From Mucilaginibacter limnophilus (lineage in GTDB: Bacteria > Bacteroidota > Bacteroidia > Sphingobacteriales > Sphingobacteriaceae), in the NCBI RefSeq assembly GCF_004005815.1, contig NZ_SACK01000006.1, positions 186,001-250,000 on the forward strand: DNA of 64,000 nt. The letters run 5' to 3'. A program made the position numbers and the translations under genes. The notes under the pieces were generated by a model that saw only the letters and a program-made list of their open reading frames with translations, had not been told where the DNA came from and did not search any database. This document shows, piece after piece, positions 45,582-55,467 of the stretch. Within the stretch, counting starts at the first letter, position 1; every line of letters starts with the position of its first letter.

Positions 45582-46073
45582 TTATTTGTTTCGTTGCTTA
45601 ACAAAACCATATTGTACAATGCGCCTGCGCTGATTTGCCGGATAATTTGTTTGCAGGTCGCCGGTTTGCAGCACCATCGAATATTGGCCCAGCGTAACAA
45701 TTTTTGTATTCGTAAATGGTTGTATGCTTTCTGTTTCCGAAGTATCGCAAGCTATATCTGATAGTAAAAATAACTTGTCTTTTGAAAGCGACCATTTGCC
45801 GGTAGTAGTTTGTTCCAGGCAACTGTAATTACTATACGTGCAGGTTTTGTCCGCATTAAACTTAAACAGTTGCTTAAAGTCGCAATCCCGGTATAGGGTG
45901 TCGGTTTTACCTTTAGTGTCGCCTACATAGTTAAAAACCTGTAATGATGCCAGCTCCCATGTGCCGCTGCTGACTAAAGCGTCTATGGTACTGAGTTCAT
46001 CTTTTTTGCAGGAGTTGTATAGCGAAATAACAGCTAATCCTATAATTAAAAATAATATGTTCCTGCGCTTCAT
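45582..46073 (-). CDS. Lipocalin-like lipoprotein
   Basis: A 163-residue lipoprotein (SLYNSC, C22) followed by KKDELST. The mature part begins SGTWELASLQVFNYVGD and continues with FKQLFKFNADKTCTYSNYS, TTTGKWSLSKDKLFLL and YSMVLQTGDLQ, the strand pattern of short lipocalin-like (lipocalin_5/DUF4923-type) proteins of Bacteroidota. The ligand is unknown. It stands alone between purN and the divergent alcohol dehydrogenase. Confidence 0.65.
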   Translation of the reverse strand: MKRRNILFLIIGLAVISLYNSCKKDELSTIDALVSSGTWELASLQVFNYVGDTKGKTDTLYRDCDFKQLFKFNADKTCTYSNYSCLEQTTTGKWSLSKDKLFLLSDIACDTSETESIQPFTNTKIVTLGQYSMVLQTGDLQTNYPANQRRRIVQYGFVKQRNK

Positions 46074-46175
46074 TAGTTTTTTGCCAAAAATATAAAATCC
46101 CCTGTGTTTTTGTAACGATTGAATTAGTAACGTAAATATGGCTTTTGAATTACTTTTAGCAAAACATGGTGCAAT

Positions 46176-46183
46176 TACTTTTG
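46176..46183 (+). promoter_or_regulatory. Candidate -7 element TACTTTTG of the alcohol dehydrogenase gene
   Basis: It matches TAnnTTTG and lies 22 bp before the ATG at 46206, implying a short leader. A TTTA at 46155 is a weak -33 candidate with 17-bp spacing. Confidence 0.45.
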
Positions 46184-46205
46184 TTGAAAAATTAAACCAC
46201 CATTT

Positions 46206-47249
46206 ATGTTAGCAACTAAAGGTTATGCCGCCTTAAAGGCAAGTGATGATTTGAAACCATTTACGTTTGAACGTAAAGAAGTTGGCCCGAATGACATACA
46301 AATAGAAATTTTATACTGCGGTGTTTGCCATTCAGACATTCACCAGGTGCGTGATGAATGGGGCGGATCGATATTTCCGATGGTACCCGGACACGAAGTT
46401 GTAGGAAAGATTGTAAAAGTAGGCGATGCAGTAACTCAATTTAAAGTAGGTGAAACTGCAGGTATCGGTTGTTTTGTTGACTCGTGCCGCACATGCCCAA
46501 GCTGCCGGGCGGGTGAAGAGCAATATTGTGATAACCATATATCATTCACATACAACGGTACCTATAAAGACGGAACGCCTACTTACGGCGGTTACTCAAA
46601 CCAAATAGTGGTTGATGAGCAGTATGCTTTGCATGTTTCTGATAAACTACCGCTTGAAGCTGTGGCACCGTTGCTTTGTGCAGGTATTACCACTTATTCG
46701 CCGTTGAAAACCTGGAATGTTAAACAGGGAGATAAAGTAGGAGTAGTGGGCCTTGGCGGATTAGGGCACATGGCGGTTAAATTTGCCGCTTCAATGGGCG
46801 CTGATGTTACTGTGTTAAGTACATCGCCATCAAAAAAAGAAGACGCTGAAAAACTGGGTGCACACCATTTTGTGGTTACCCGTGACGAAGAACAAGTAAA
46901 AAGTGTTGCCGGCTCGTTCAATCTGATCATCAATACAATCTCCGCGCAGCATGAGTATGACTTTTACCTGCAGATGCTTAAGCTTGACGGTACAATGGTG
47001 CTTGTTGGTATTCCACCCGAAGCGCCGCAGGTATCCGCATTTAACCTGATAAACAAACGTCGCCGTCTTGCCGGATCAATGATAGGCGGTATTCGTGAAA
47101 CGCAGGAAATGCTTGATTACTGTGCCGAACATAATATTGTATCTGATGTGGAAGTAATCAATATCGATTACATCAACGAAGCTTATGACCGCATGATGAA
47201 AAATGATGTGCGTTACCGTTTCGTGATCGATATGGCAAGCTTGAAATAG
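46206..47249 (+). CDS. Zinc-dependent NAD(P)-alcohol dehydrogenase (YahK/CAD-like)
   Basis: A 347-residue medium-chain dehydrogenase. Catalytic zinc ligands lie in GVCHSDIH and PGHEVVG; the structural zinc site is the four-cysteine set in CRTCPSCRAGEEQYC. The nucleotide site is VGVVGLGGLGHMAVKFA, followed by LSTSPSKKEDAEKLGA, typical of the cinnamyl-alcohol/YahK-type aldehyde reductases that prefer NADPH. It probably reduces a broad range of aldehydes. It is a single-gene unit with its own promoter and terminator. Confidence 0.92.
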   Translation: MLATKGYAALKASDDLKPFTFERKEVGPNDIQIEILYCGVCHSDIHQVRDEWGGSIFPMVPGHEVVGKIVKVGDAVTQFKVGETAGIGCFVDSCRTCPSCRAGEEQYCDNHISFTYNGTYKDGTPTYGGYSNQIVVDEQYALHVSDKLPLEAVAPLLCAGITTYSPLKTWNVKQGDKVGVVGLGGLGHMAVKFAASMGADVTVLSTSPSKKEDAEKLGAHHFVVTRDEEQVKSVAGSFNLIINTISAQHEYDFYLQMLKLDGTMVLVGIPPEAPQVSAFNLINKRRRLAGSMIGGIRETQEMLDYCAEHNIVSDVEVINIDYINEAYDRMMKNDVRYRFVIDMASLK

Positions 47250-47275
47250 TCGGTAAATAATTACTGTTTAAAACA

Positions 47276-47310
47276 AAAAACGATGGGTTTCAACCATCGC
47301 TTTTTGTTTT
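47276..47310. terminator. Bidirectional terminator between convergent genes
   Basis: Stem CGATGG / CCATCG with a short loop, a T-run on the plus side and an A-run on the other. It serves the alcohol dehydrogenase (plus) and the pseudouridine synthase (minus). Confidence 0.75.
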
Positions 47311-47314
47311 ATGA

Positions 47315-48013
47315 CTAATCCATTAAATGCGCGAACTTTTCCCAAAAGCCATCTTTTGGTAGGGGTGCTTTAATCTCTACTGGCTCATTTTTTACGGGGT
47401 GAATAAATTGAAGTTTGCGTGCATGCAGGCTGATGCTTTTGCGCAGGCTACCTCGCGGATAGCCATATTTGTTATCGCCAACTATAGGTGAATTTAATGT
47501 AGATAGCTGTACGCGTATTTGATGCGGGCGTCCTGTAACCGGATTAACTTCTATTAAGTAATACCCATTTGCTTCGCCAACCGTACGGTAATGCAATTCA
47601 GACCGCAGGCTACCCTGCACCTCATGCCCATGAGCTTTGGTAACATTTTTCTGAGGATTTTTTACCAGCCAGTGTACCAGGTCGCCGTAAGGGGGGGCAG
47701 GTTTATTACGTACAACGGCATAATAGGTTTTACGTATCTGCCGTGTTTTAAAAAGCTGATTCATCCTGTCGAGCGCCTTGCTGGTTTTAGCAAACAGGAT
47801 TACGCCGCTAACAGGCCGGTCCAGCCTGTGTACCACACCTAAAAAGGCACCGTTAGGTTTATTATATTTTGCAGCAATATATTTCTTAACTTTTTCGTCA
47901 AGCGGTTCGTCGCCGGTTTCATCAACCTGTACAATATCGCCTGCGCGTTTGTTAACCGCAATCAGGTGATTGTCCTCGTATAATATATCGTTATCGGTAA
48001 TAGGTAAACTCAT
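47315..48013 (-). CDS. RluA-family RNA pseudouridine synthase
   Basis: A 232-residue enzyme with the RluA motif VHRLDRPVSGVILFAK holding the catalytic Asp, plus GRPHQIRVQLS and KYGYPRGSLRKSISLHARKL. There is no S4 domain, so it is of the short RluA/TruC-like class that modifies uridines in rRNA or tRNA. The exact target is not readable. It lies upstream of nothing on its strand except the terminator; the spacer toward panB holds unusual repeats. Confidence 0.92.
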   Translation of the reverse strand: MSLPITDNDILYEDNHLIAVNKRAGDIVQVDETGDEPLDEKVKKYIAAKYNKPNGAFLGVVHRLDRPVSGVILFAKTSKALDRMNQLFKTRQIRKTYYAVVRNKPAPPYGDLVHWLVKNPQKNVTKAHGHEVQGSLRSELHYRTVGEANGYYLIEVNPVTGRPHQIRVQLSTLNSPIVGDNKYGYPRGSLRKSISLHARKLQFIHPVKNEPVEIKAPLPKDGFWEKFAHLMD

Positions 48014-48020
48014 TTTTGAT

Positions 48021-48130
48021 TTCGAATTTCGAATGTTCGATTTCGAATTAATAACAATGGATTGCTTGATTTGGTTGATTAAGTGAATGGTGAAATTTTT
48101 GAGATCTCAATCAACCACTCACCATTCACT
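48021..48130. repeat. Word-repeat spacer with TTCGAA tandem and crossing complementary words
   Basis: TTCGA occurs at 48021, 48028, 48036 and 48042. Further on, TGGTTGATT (48072-48080) is complementary to AATCAACCA (48109-48117), and GTGAATGGTGA (48083-48093) to TCACCATTCAC (48119-48129), around the palindrome TTGAGATCTCAA (48099-48110). The pairs cross, so a pseudoknot or two alternative hairpins are possible. Confidence 0.6.
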
Positions 48131-48135
48131 ACTCA

Positions 48136-48951
48136 CTAATATTGTTCTTTATCGCTTGGGAAACTGCCCGACTTGACATCGCTGGTATAGTTCTTTATTG
48201 CGTCGCTCATCACGTCATATAGGTTGGCATACTGGCGTAAAAAGCGTGGTTTAAAACCTTTGTTTATACCCAGCATATCGTGTATTACCAATACCTGTCC
48301 GTCGCAATACTGCCCGGCGCCAATGCCAATAGTAGGTATGCTCAGACTTTGGCTAACTTCCTGGCCTAACTGAGCCGGTATTTTCTCAAGTACAACAGCA
48401 AAGCAACCAAGCTCCTGCAGTTTCAAAGCATCATTACGCAGCTTTTGCGCTTCAGCGTCTTCTTTTGCTCTTACGGTATATGTGCCAAATTTATATATGG
48501 ATTGCGGTGTAAGCCCTAAGTGTCCCATAACCGGGATGCCGGCTGTTAAAATTCTGCTTACCGATTCGGCTATTTCAATACCACCTTCCAGCTTCACCGC
48601 GTGTGCTCCCGATTCTTTCATAATACGGATTGCCGACGCCAGGGCTTCCTTTGAATTTCCCTGGTACGAGCCAAAAGGCAGGTCAACTACTACAAGCGCC
48701 CGTTTGGCTGCCCGCACTACCGACGATGCGTGGTAGATCATCTGGTCGAGCGTGATAGGCAAGGTGGTTTCATGACCGGCCATTACATTTGATGCCGAAT
48801 CGCCAACCAGTATCACATCAACACCGGCATCATCAACAATGCTGGCTATTGAAAAATCATAAGCGGTAAGCATGGCTATCTTGTGCCCGGCGTTTTTAAG
48901 TTCCTGCAGGGTGCGGGTAGTAACCCGTTTTATTTCTTTGTTAACCGACAT
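48136..48951 (-). CDS. panB: 3-methyl-2-oxobutanoate hydroxymethyltransferase
   Basis: A 271-residue ketopantoate hydroxymethyltransferase, the first committed step of pantothenate (coenzyme A) synthesis. It has the conserved [40 protein letters not shown] (metal-binding Asp), [17 protein letters not shown] and [20 protein letters not shown] blocks. Length is normal. The divergent carA gene begins 199 bp away. Confidence 0.97.
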   Translation of the reverse strand: MSVNKEIKRVTTRTLQELKNAGHKIAMLTAYDFSIASIVDDAGVDVILVGDSASNVMAGHETTLPITLDQMIYHASSVVRAAKRALVVVDLPFGSYQGNSKEALASAIRIMKESGAHAVKLEGGIEIAESVSRILTAGIPVMGHLGLTPQSIYKFGTYTVRAKEDAEAQKLRNDALKLQELGCFAVVLEKIPAQLGQEVSQSLSIPTIGIGAGQYCDGQVLVIHDMLGINKGFKPRFLRQYANLYDVMSDAIKNYTSDVKSGSFPSDKEQY

Positions 48952-49040
48952 GTGGCTGCGGATTTATTTGTTAGACAAAGGTAGAAACTACCTGTATAAA
49001 TAATGTGTAAATTTTATTAGTATAAAACATTAAGTTTTTG

Positions 49041-49150
49041 TACTTTTGCACCCGTGAAAATAGAAGTGAATTACTTCCATATTTCTACCTCTTGTAACGG
49101 CCTGCCACACCAGGCAAACCGGCTAATTAAATCATTCAATTTATTTTATA
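49041..49150 (+). promoter_or_regulatory. Candidate carA promoter (TACTTTTG) with structured leader
   Basis: TACTTTTG at 49041-49048 followed by GCAC matches the Bacteroidota -7 element; the -33 region (TTAG at 49017) is poor. The implied leader of about 100 nt has two small stem-loops: GAAGT/ACTTC (about 49064-49078) and GCCTG/CAGGC (about 49101-49116). Confidence 0.45.
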
Positions 49151-50251
49151 ATGACCAGTTACACTAAATTACCTGCGGTATTATTATTGGCTGACGGCAC
49201 AGTTTTTCATGGCAAAGCAGCGGGAAAAATTGGAACCACCACCGGCGAAATTTGTTTTAATACCGGCATGACCGGTTACCAGGAAATATTTACCGATCCG
49301 TCATACTTCGGGCAGATCATGGTGACCACTAACGCCCACATAGGTAACTATGGCATCAGTAACGAAGAAGTTGAATCGGGAAAGATACAGATAGCAGGGT
49401 TGGTTTGTAAAAATTACAACATCGCTTACAGCCGCAAGCAAGCCGATGGTTCAATACAGGATTACTTCCAGGAGCAAAACATTGTAGGTATATCAGATAT
49501 TGACACCCGCCAGCTGGTGCGTCACATTCGTGACAAGGGTGCCATGAACGCCATTATATCTTCAGAGATACTTGATGTTGAAGAACTGAAAAGAAAACTG
49601 GCTGAAGTACCATCAATGGACGGGCTGGAACTTTCATCGCAGGTATCAACTACCGAAACCTATACTTTTGGTAATGAGGATGCACCATACCGTGTAGCGG
49701 TGCTTGATTTAGGTGTAAAGAAAAACATCCTGCGCAACTTTGCCGACCGTGATGTATATGCAAAGGTTTATCCGGCTAAGACAACTTTTGAAGAAATGGA
49801 GAAAGATTTTGCGCCGACCGGTTATTTCATTTCAAACGGTCCCGGCGACCCATCGGCAATGCCTTATGCTGTTGAAACTGTAAAAGAAATTTTAAATGCG
49901 GATAAGCCAATGTTCGGCATATGCCTTGGTCACCAGTTATTGGCATTGGCTAATGATATCCCGACTAAAAAAATGTTTAATGGTCACCGCGGTTTAAATC
50001 ACCCGGTAAAAAATATTATTAAAGATCATTGCGAGGTAACCTCGCAAAACCACGGTTTTGGTGTAGTGCAGGAAGCAGTAAGGGCATCTGATAAAGTTGA
50101 AATTACCCACGTAAACCTTAACGACCAGTCGATTGAAGGTATCCGTGTAAAAGATAAAAAAGCATTCTCGGTACAATACCACCCTGAATCGTCACCTGGT
50201 CCGCACGATTCAAGGTATCTGTTTGATGACTTTATTGATCTGATGAAATAG
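49151..50251 (+). CDS. carA: Carbamoyl-phosphate synthase small (glutaminase) subunit
   Basis: A 366-residue protein. The N-terminal CPSase_sm domain (about 1-140) has LADGTVFHGKAAG, EICFNTGMTGYQEIFTDPSY and DTRQLVRHIRDKGAMN. The C-terminal class I glutaminase (about 180-366) has SNGPGDPSAMP, the nucleophile Cys in MFGICLGHQLLALA, SQNHGFGV and QYHPESSPGPHDS. It supplies ammonia to CarB for pyrimidine and arginine synthesis. carB is not adjacent in this window. Confidence 0.97.
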   Translation: MTSYTKLPAVLLLADGTVFHGKAAGKIGTTTGEICFNTGMTGYQEIFTDPSYFGQIMVTTNAHIGNYGISNEEVESGKIQIAGLVCKNYNIAYSRKQADGSIQDYFQEQNIVGISDIDTRQLVRHIRDKGAMNAIISSEILDVEELKRKLAEVPSMDGLELSSQVSTTETYTFGNEDAPYRVAVLDLGVKKNILRNFADRDVYAKVYPAKTTFEEMEKDFAPTGYFISNGPGDPSAMPYAVETVKEILNADKPMFGICLGHQLLALANDIPTKKMFNGHRGLNHPVKNIIKDHCEVTSQNHGFGVVQEAVRASDKVEITHVNLNDQSIEGIRVKDKKAFSVQYHPESSPGPHDSRYLFDDFIDLMK

Positions 50252-50298
50252 GTTGGTCATTGGTTAATAGTCATTAGTCACTGTCATTGAAAATATTA

Positions 50299-50332
50299 AA
50301 AAGCGATAGGTTGAAAATCTATCGCTTTTTTT
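50299..50332 (+). terminator. carA terminator
   Basis: Arms AAGCGATAG and CTATCGCTT around GTTGAAAAT, followed by a T-run, 48 bp after the stop codon. The upstream part of the spacer (50257-50290) repeats TCATT-type words. Confidence 0.8.
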
Positions 50333-50368
50333 ATTAAAAAATATGTAAATATTCAGTTTTATTGTTTT

Positions 50369-50722
50369 ATGATTTTGATGATTTTCATGCTTTGCGCTTT
50401 GATTTTGCTGTTATTTTTTAGTGTCGGTATGCATTATTTTAACCAGATGATTTATACCAAGCGTATTAAAAAACAATTAGCAGATTTAAATTATCAGTTT
50501 GTTTCATTTAAATCTATTAAAAGACCGTCGCATGATAATGATGACATTGATGAGATGATATGGGGGACTTTTATAATGGATTATGGTGTAAACACAGGCT
50601 CAACGCTATTTAAAGAAGTAACGTATTTGGATAAAGCGAAACATACTCAAAAATGCACCGCAGTTATTGTAAAATTTCTATTTATCATCACCTCAGTAAA
50701 ATTAGACATTGCTGCAAATTAA
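50369..50722 (+). CDS. Small hypothetical protein with one N-terminal membrane helix
   Basis: A 117-residue protein. The first 25 residues (MILMIFMLCALILLLFFSVG) form one membrane helix, followed by a basic stretch (YTKRIKKQLADLN) and a mixed soluble part ending KFLFIITSVKLDIAAN. I do not recognise a family. It stands alone after the carA terminator and is AT-rich. Confidence 0.45.
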   Translation: MILMIFMLCALILLLFFSVGMHYFNQMIYTKRIKKQLADLNYQFVSFKSIKRPSHDNDDIDEMIWGTFIMDYGVNTGSTLFKEVTYLDKAKHTQKCTAVIVKFLFIITSVKLDIAAN

Positions 50723-50858
50723 AATTGATACACAATAACTTAAGCCTATTCCTTAAAATTGTTACTCTCCCCGTGTTGGTGCCCTCACCAAACAACCACT
50801 CGATATACCTTTTCTTAAACCTATAGCCATACTAACTGTTAATCAATAAACTACTATT

Positions 50859-51071
50859 ATGAAAAAGGGCGATACCGTACACTGGAACTGGGGCAAAGGC
50901 GAGGCAGAAGGTAAAATTGAGAAAGAGCACAAAGAACCGGTAAAGAAAACCATTAAAGGCTCAACCGTTAAACGCAATGCCAGTAAAGACAAGCCTGCTT
51001 ACGAAATTAAACAGGGGAATGGCAATAAGGTGCTTAAATCAAAAGGCGAACTTAAAAAAGGCGGGAAGTAG
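50859..51071 (+). CDS. DUF2945 / HVA1-Tudor small basic protein
   Basis: A 70-residue, Lys-rich protein beginning MKKGDTVHWNWGKGEAEGKI, with KGSTVKRNASKDKPAYEIKQ and ending KVLKSKGELKK. This is the DUF2945 (hypervirulence-associated Tudor) fold, a small SH3-like barrel in many bacteria and fungi whose function is not settled. The spacer upstream (50723-50858) contains the small hairpin TTGGTG/CACCAA near 50780. Confidence 0.82.
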   Translation: MKKGDTVHWNWGKGEAEGKIEKEHKEPVKKTIKGSTVKRNASKDKPAYEIKQGNGNKVLKSKGELKKGGK

Positions 51072-51178
51072 TATATGCACCTCCCTTTCATTTTAAGAGG
51101 CTTGGGGTTAGCTGTAAAATTTTTGTCATTCACTCAAAATGTTATGGTTATTTAAATAAACTGTACCATTTTTACAGA

Positions 51179-51943
51179 ATGGAAAAAAAGCCGGTTATTA
51201 CTGTAAAGAACCTGGTTAAAAACTATGGCGACTTTGCCGCCGTACGTGATGTAAGTTTTGAGGTTTATGAGGGAGAAATATTCGGATTACTTGGTCCGAA
51301 TGGTGCGGGCAAAACTACTACACTTGAAATAATTGAAACGCTTCGCGAAAAAACTTCAGGCGAGATCATCGTTGACGGCTTTTCAGTTGATACCAATGCC
51401 GACAGTATTAAGCAACGCATAGGCGTGCAACTTCAGGCCGCAGGTTATTATCCAAATCTTAACCTGTCGGAATTGATCGACCTTTTTTCAGGCTTATATG
51501 GTATCACCAAAAAGCCAATGGAAATGCTGGGAAAAGTTGCCCTAACAGATAAAGCCAAAGCCAAATACAAACAGCTTTCCGGCGGGCAAAAACAACGCTT
51601 CTCTATCGCTACTACATTAATAAATAATCCACGTATAATCTTTCTTGACGAACCTACCACCGGCCTCGATCCGCAGGCGCGACGTAACCTTTGGAATTTG
51701 ATACGGGAAATACGTGACGCCGGTACCACTGTCGTTATTACTACGCATTACATGGACGAAGCCGAAGTACTTTGCGATCGTGTGGCCTTTATCGATGGTG
51801 GTAAAGTGATAGGTATTGATACACCTGATAATTTTATTGATAAGCTGGTTGAATCGGGCTTCGAACGGCCAAAGCAGGTTAAGGCCGCTAACCTTGAGGA
51901 TGTTTTTATAAACATGACAGGCAAGGAGTGGAGAGAAAGTTAA
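51179..51943 (+). CDS. ABC transporter ATP-binding protein (ABC-2 exporter)
   Basis: A 254-residue ATPase with Walker A GLLGPNGAGKTTT, Q-loop VQLQAAGYY, signature LSGGQKQR, Walker B RIIFLDEPTTGLD and switch THYMDEAE. The short C-terminal extension (FERPKQVKAANLEDVFINMTG) is typical of the DrrA/CcmA-type subfamily that drives ABC-2 permeases. The permease is encoded 115 bp downstream. The substrate is unknown; drug, lipid or polysaccharide export are possible. Confidence 0.94.
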   Translation: MEKKPVITVKNLVKNYGDFAAVRDVSFEVYEGEIFGLLGPNGAGKTTTLEIIETLREKTSGEIIVDGFSVDTNADSIKQRIGVQLQAAGYYPNLNLSELIDLFSGLYGITKKPMEMLGKVALTDKAKAKYKQLSGGQKQRFSIATTLINNPRIIFLDEPTTGLDPQARRNLWNLIREIRDAGTTVVITTHYMDEAEVLCDRVAFIDGGKVIGIDTPDNFIDKLVESGFERPKQVKAANLEDVFINMTGKEWRES

Positions 51944-51953
51944 GATAAGTTTT

Positions 51954-52052
51954 AGTCGGAAAGTCTGAAAAGTCAGGAAAGTCCGAAAGACGAATTAATA
52001 TAGTATAAGATAAAGAACTTCCGGACTTGCGGTCTTTACCGACTTTCGGACT
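51954..52052. repeat. Imperfect inverted repeat of AAAGTC words between the ABC genes
   Basis: The left arm (about 51954-51990) repeats AAGTC-type words separated by CGG, TGA, AGG and CG; the right arm (about 52018-52052) is the imperfect reverse complement. About 20 of the first 26 positions pair. It fills the gap between ATPase and permease genes, so it is transcribed. Confidence 0.65.
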
Positions 52053-52058
52053 AACACA

Positions 52059-53153
52059 ATGAGAAAGTACAGTAACACACGCGCCACTTTGGCTATTGCT
52101 ACGGCAAGTTTAAAATCAATATTACGCAGCCCTTCGGCAGTGATATTCAGCTTAGCGTTCCCGCTGATATTTATATTGGTGTTCGGCTTTATTGGTGGTG
52201 GCGGCGTTAAGGTTGAAGTGGGTTTAGGCAAAGGCAGCGATACCACTAACATCGTTTACCAGGAGTTAAAAGGTGTAAATGTAGTTAAGTTGTTGCCTGA
52301 TCTATCTGAAGAAACATTAAAAAAGAATCTTGAAAAAGGTAGCCTGGATGCAGTGCTTACAATCAGCAAAAATCCAAACGGTAAACCACCTTATATTGTT
52401 GATGTTAAATACACCAAAGCATCGCTCGAAAAAGGAAACATCCTGAAAGCCGTACTAAATAACATCTTCTATATAGTAAATACCAAAGGCGCTAACGCTC
52501 CGCCTCCTGTTGCCGAGTTGCGCGAAGCTACCGTACATGGCCGCGAGTACAAGACTATCGATTTTATACTGCCCGGGCAGTTGGGGTTCTCGTTGCTAAG
52601 TACAGGTGTGTTTGGTACTGCGTTCGTGTTTTTAAGTCTGCGGATAACCTTGGTAATCAAGCGTTTTTTTGCTACACCCGTTAAGCGTGCCAGCATTGTA
52701 ATAGGCGAAGCCATAGCGCGTATTACTTTTTCCTTAATAGGCGCGCTGTTTATCATATTGGTTGGCCATTTCTTTTTCGGTTTTACACTGATACATGGCT
52801 TTGTAACGGTAATCAATATGCTCATATTATCCGTTATCGGCCTCATTGTTTTTATGGGATTTGGGTTTACAGTATCAGGCATCGCTAAAAACGAAAGTTC
52901 AGTACCACCAATAGCCAACATCATCACGCTCCCCCAATTTCTTTTATCCGGAACATTTTTCTCTATCGAAGCGTTCCCTAAATGGCTGCAGCCTATTAGC
53001 CGGGCATTACCGCTAACTTATTTGAATGACGCTATGCGTAAAGTGGCATTTGAAGGAGCGGGGTTATTTGATGTAACCCATCAATTATTAGTGCTTGCTA
53101 TATGGGGTGTAATTATCTATACCGTGGCTGTTAAGGCATTTAAGTGGGAATAG
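52059..53153 (+). CDS. ABC-2 type transporter permease
   Basis: A 364-residue membrane protein. One N-terminal helix (AVIFSLAFPLIFILVFGFI), an extracytoplasmic domain (about 50-165, with VYQELKGVNVVKLLPDLSEE), then five more helices (e.g. LIGALFIILVGHFFFGF, VINMLILSVIGLIVFMGFGF). The C-terminal region has LPQFLLSGTFFSIEAFPKWL and LPLTYLNDAMRKVAF, typical of ABC2_membrane_3 permeases. It works with the ATPase encoded upstream. Confidence 0.92.
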   Translation: MRKYSNTRATLAIATASLKSILRSPSAVIFSLAFPLIFILVFGFIGGGGVKVEVGLGKGSDTTNIVYQELKGVNVVKLLPDLSEETLKKNLEKGSLDAVLTISKNPNGKPPYIVDVKYTKASLEKGNILKAVLNNIFYIVNTKGANAPPPVAELREATVHGREYKTIDFILPGQLGFSLLSTGVFGTAFVFLSLRITLVIKRFFATPVKRASIVIGEAIARITFSLIGALFIILVGHFFFGFTLIHGFVTVINMLILSVIGLIVFMGFGFTVSGIAKNESSVPPIANIITLPQFLLSGTFFSIEAFPKWLQPISRALPLTYLNDAMRKVAFEGAGLFDVTHQLLVLAIWGVIIYTVAVKAFKWE

Positions 53154-53195
53154 ATTGTTAACATTAAAATAATATTAGTAATCATATAATTAACA

Positions 53196-53223
53196 TTTGC
53201 ATAACATTAACGTAATAGATTTG
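53196..53223 (+). promoter_or_regulatory. Candidate promoter of the DUF2490 gene
   Basis: TTTG at 53196-53199 and TAGATTTG at 53216-53223 match the Bacteroidota -33 and -7 elements, but the 16-bp spacing is shorter than the usual 19-21. The ATG lies 17 bp after the -7 element. Confidence 0.4.
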
Positions 53224-53240
53224 CTGAAATCATTACAAGC

Positions 53241-53984
53241 ATGTTAGGTAAACGTTTATTTAGTGTTATATGTCTGTTGATATTAATTGTTTGTTCAAGT
53301 AATGTTAGGGCGCAAAATGGTAAAACAGGTACCTGGGGAATAGTTACAGTAACATTACCCGGAGACAGCACCCACCGTTGGGGCGGATATATAGAGTTGC
53401 AAACCCGTACCAACACTTTTTTCAATCAGGCATTTTATTATGAAGTAAAAGGTGGTATCAGCTATGATATTGCTAAAAACTATACAGCGCTTATTGGTAC
53501 CGGGCGGTATGTTACCTATGACTATAATGAACTTGACGAACCGCCAACGGTTTTAGAAACCCGCTTGTGGGAGCAGATGACCGTTAACCAACTGCTCGAT
53601 CGTATTAAAATTGAACACCGTTATCGTATTGAGCAACGCTTTTTTGACCACACGCCATACCGTAATCGTTTCAGGTACAGGCTTAACCTGGCTATTCCTA
53701 TTAATCATCGCAAAGTAGAACCAAAAACATATTATGCCGCTGTTTTTGACGAGATATTCCTGAATAATAAAGCGCCGCATTTTGAACGTAACCGTCTTTA
53801 TGTGGGTATGGGTTACCAGTTTAATAAGTCGTTAAGCTTACAATTGGGTTGGATGCAGCAATATAACTACTCGCTTAACTCGGCAAGCACCGGCGGTAAA
53901 AACAACCTTGCTATAAATGTGCAATACCGCTTTAACCGCAAAAACACTAAGCCTAAAGAGCATATTCCGGGTATGCAGGATTAA
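53241..53984 (+). CDS. DUF2490-family outer-membrane beta-barrel protein
   Basis: A 247-residue protein with a signal peptide ending NVRAQN. The mature region is made of amphipathic strands starting TGTWGIVTVTLPGDSTHRWGG, with FYYEVKGGISYDIAKNYTAL, EHRYRIEQRFFDHTPYRNRF, RYRLNLAIPIN, FDEIFLN and LQLGWMQQYNY. This is the DUF2490 pattern; the arginine-rich RYRxxxR segment is typical. The function is unknown. Confidence 0.8.
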   Translation: MLGKRLFSVICLLILIVCSSNVRAQNGKTGTWGIVTVTLPGDSTHRWGGYIELQTRTNTFFNQAFYYEVKGGISYDIAKNYTALIGTGRYVTYDYNELDEPPTVLETRLWEQMTVNQLLDRIKIEHRYRIEQRFFDHTPYRNRFRYRLNLAIPINHRKVEPKTYYAAVFDEIFLNNKAPHFERNRLYVGMGYQFNKSLSLQLGWMQQYNYSLNSASTGGKNNLAINVQYRFNRKNTKPKEHIPGMQD

Positions 53985-54064
53985 ATAATAGTGAATCAGG
54001 TTAAATTATTGTTATTAATGCCGGTTTTTTATTGCGATTTTTTAACTTAGCGCCGAAAAAATAA

Positions 54065-55384
<1,320 letters not shown>

Positions 55385-55416
55385 TTTCAAGAATTGATTC
55401 GAATTTTTACGAATAG

Positions 55417-55446
55417 TAAAAGCCGGCTTTATGCCGGCTTTTTTGG
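55417..55446 (+). terminator. eno terminator
   Basis: Arms AAAGCCGGC and GCCGGCTTT with a 5-base loop and a run of six T, 33 bp after the eno stop codon. Confidence 0.85.
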
Positions 55447-55467
55447 TTAGGCAGTTAATTGAATTAT

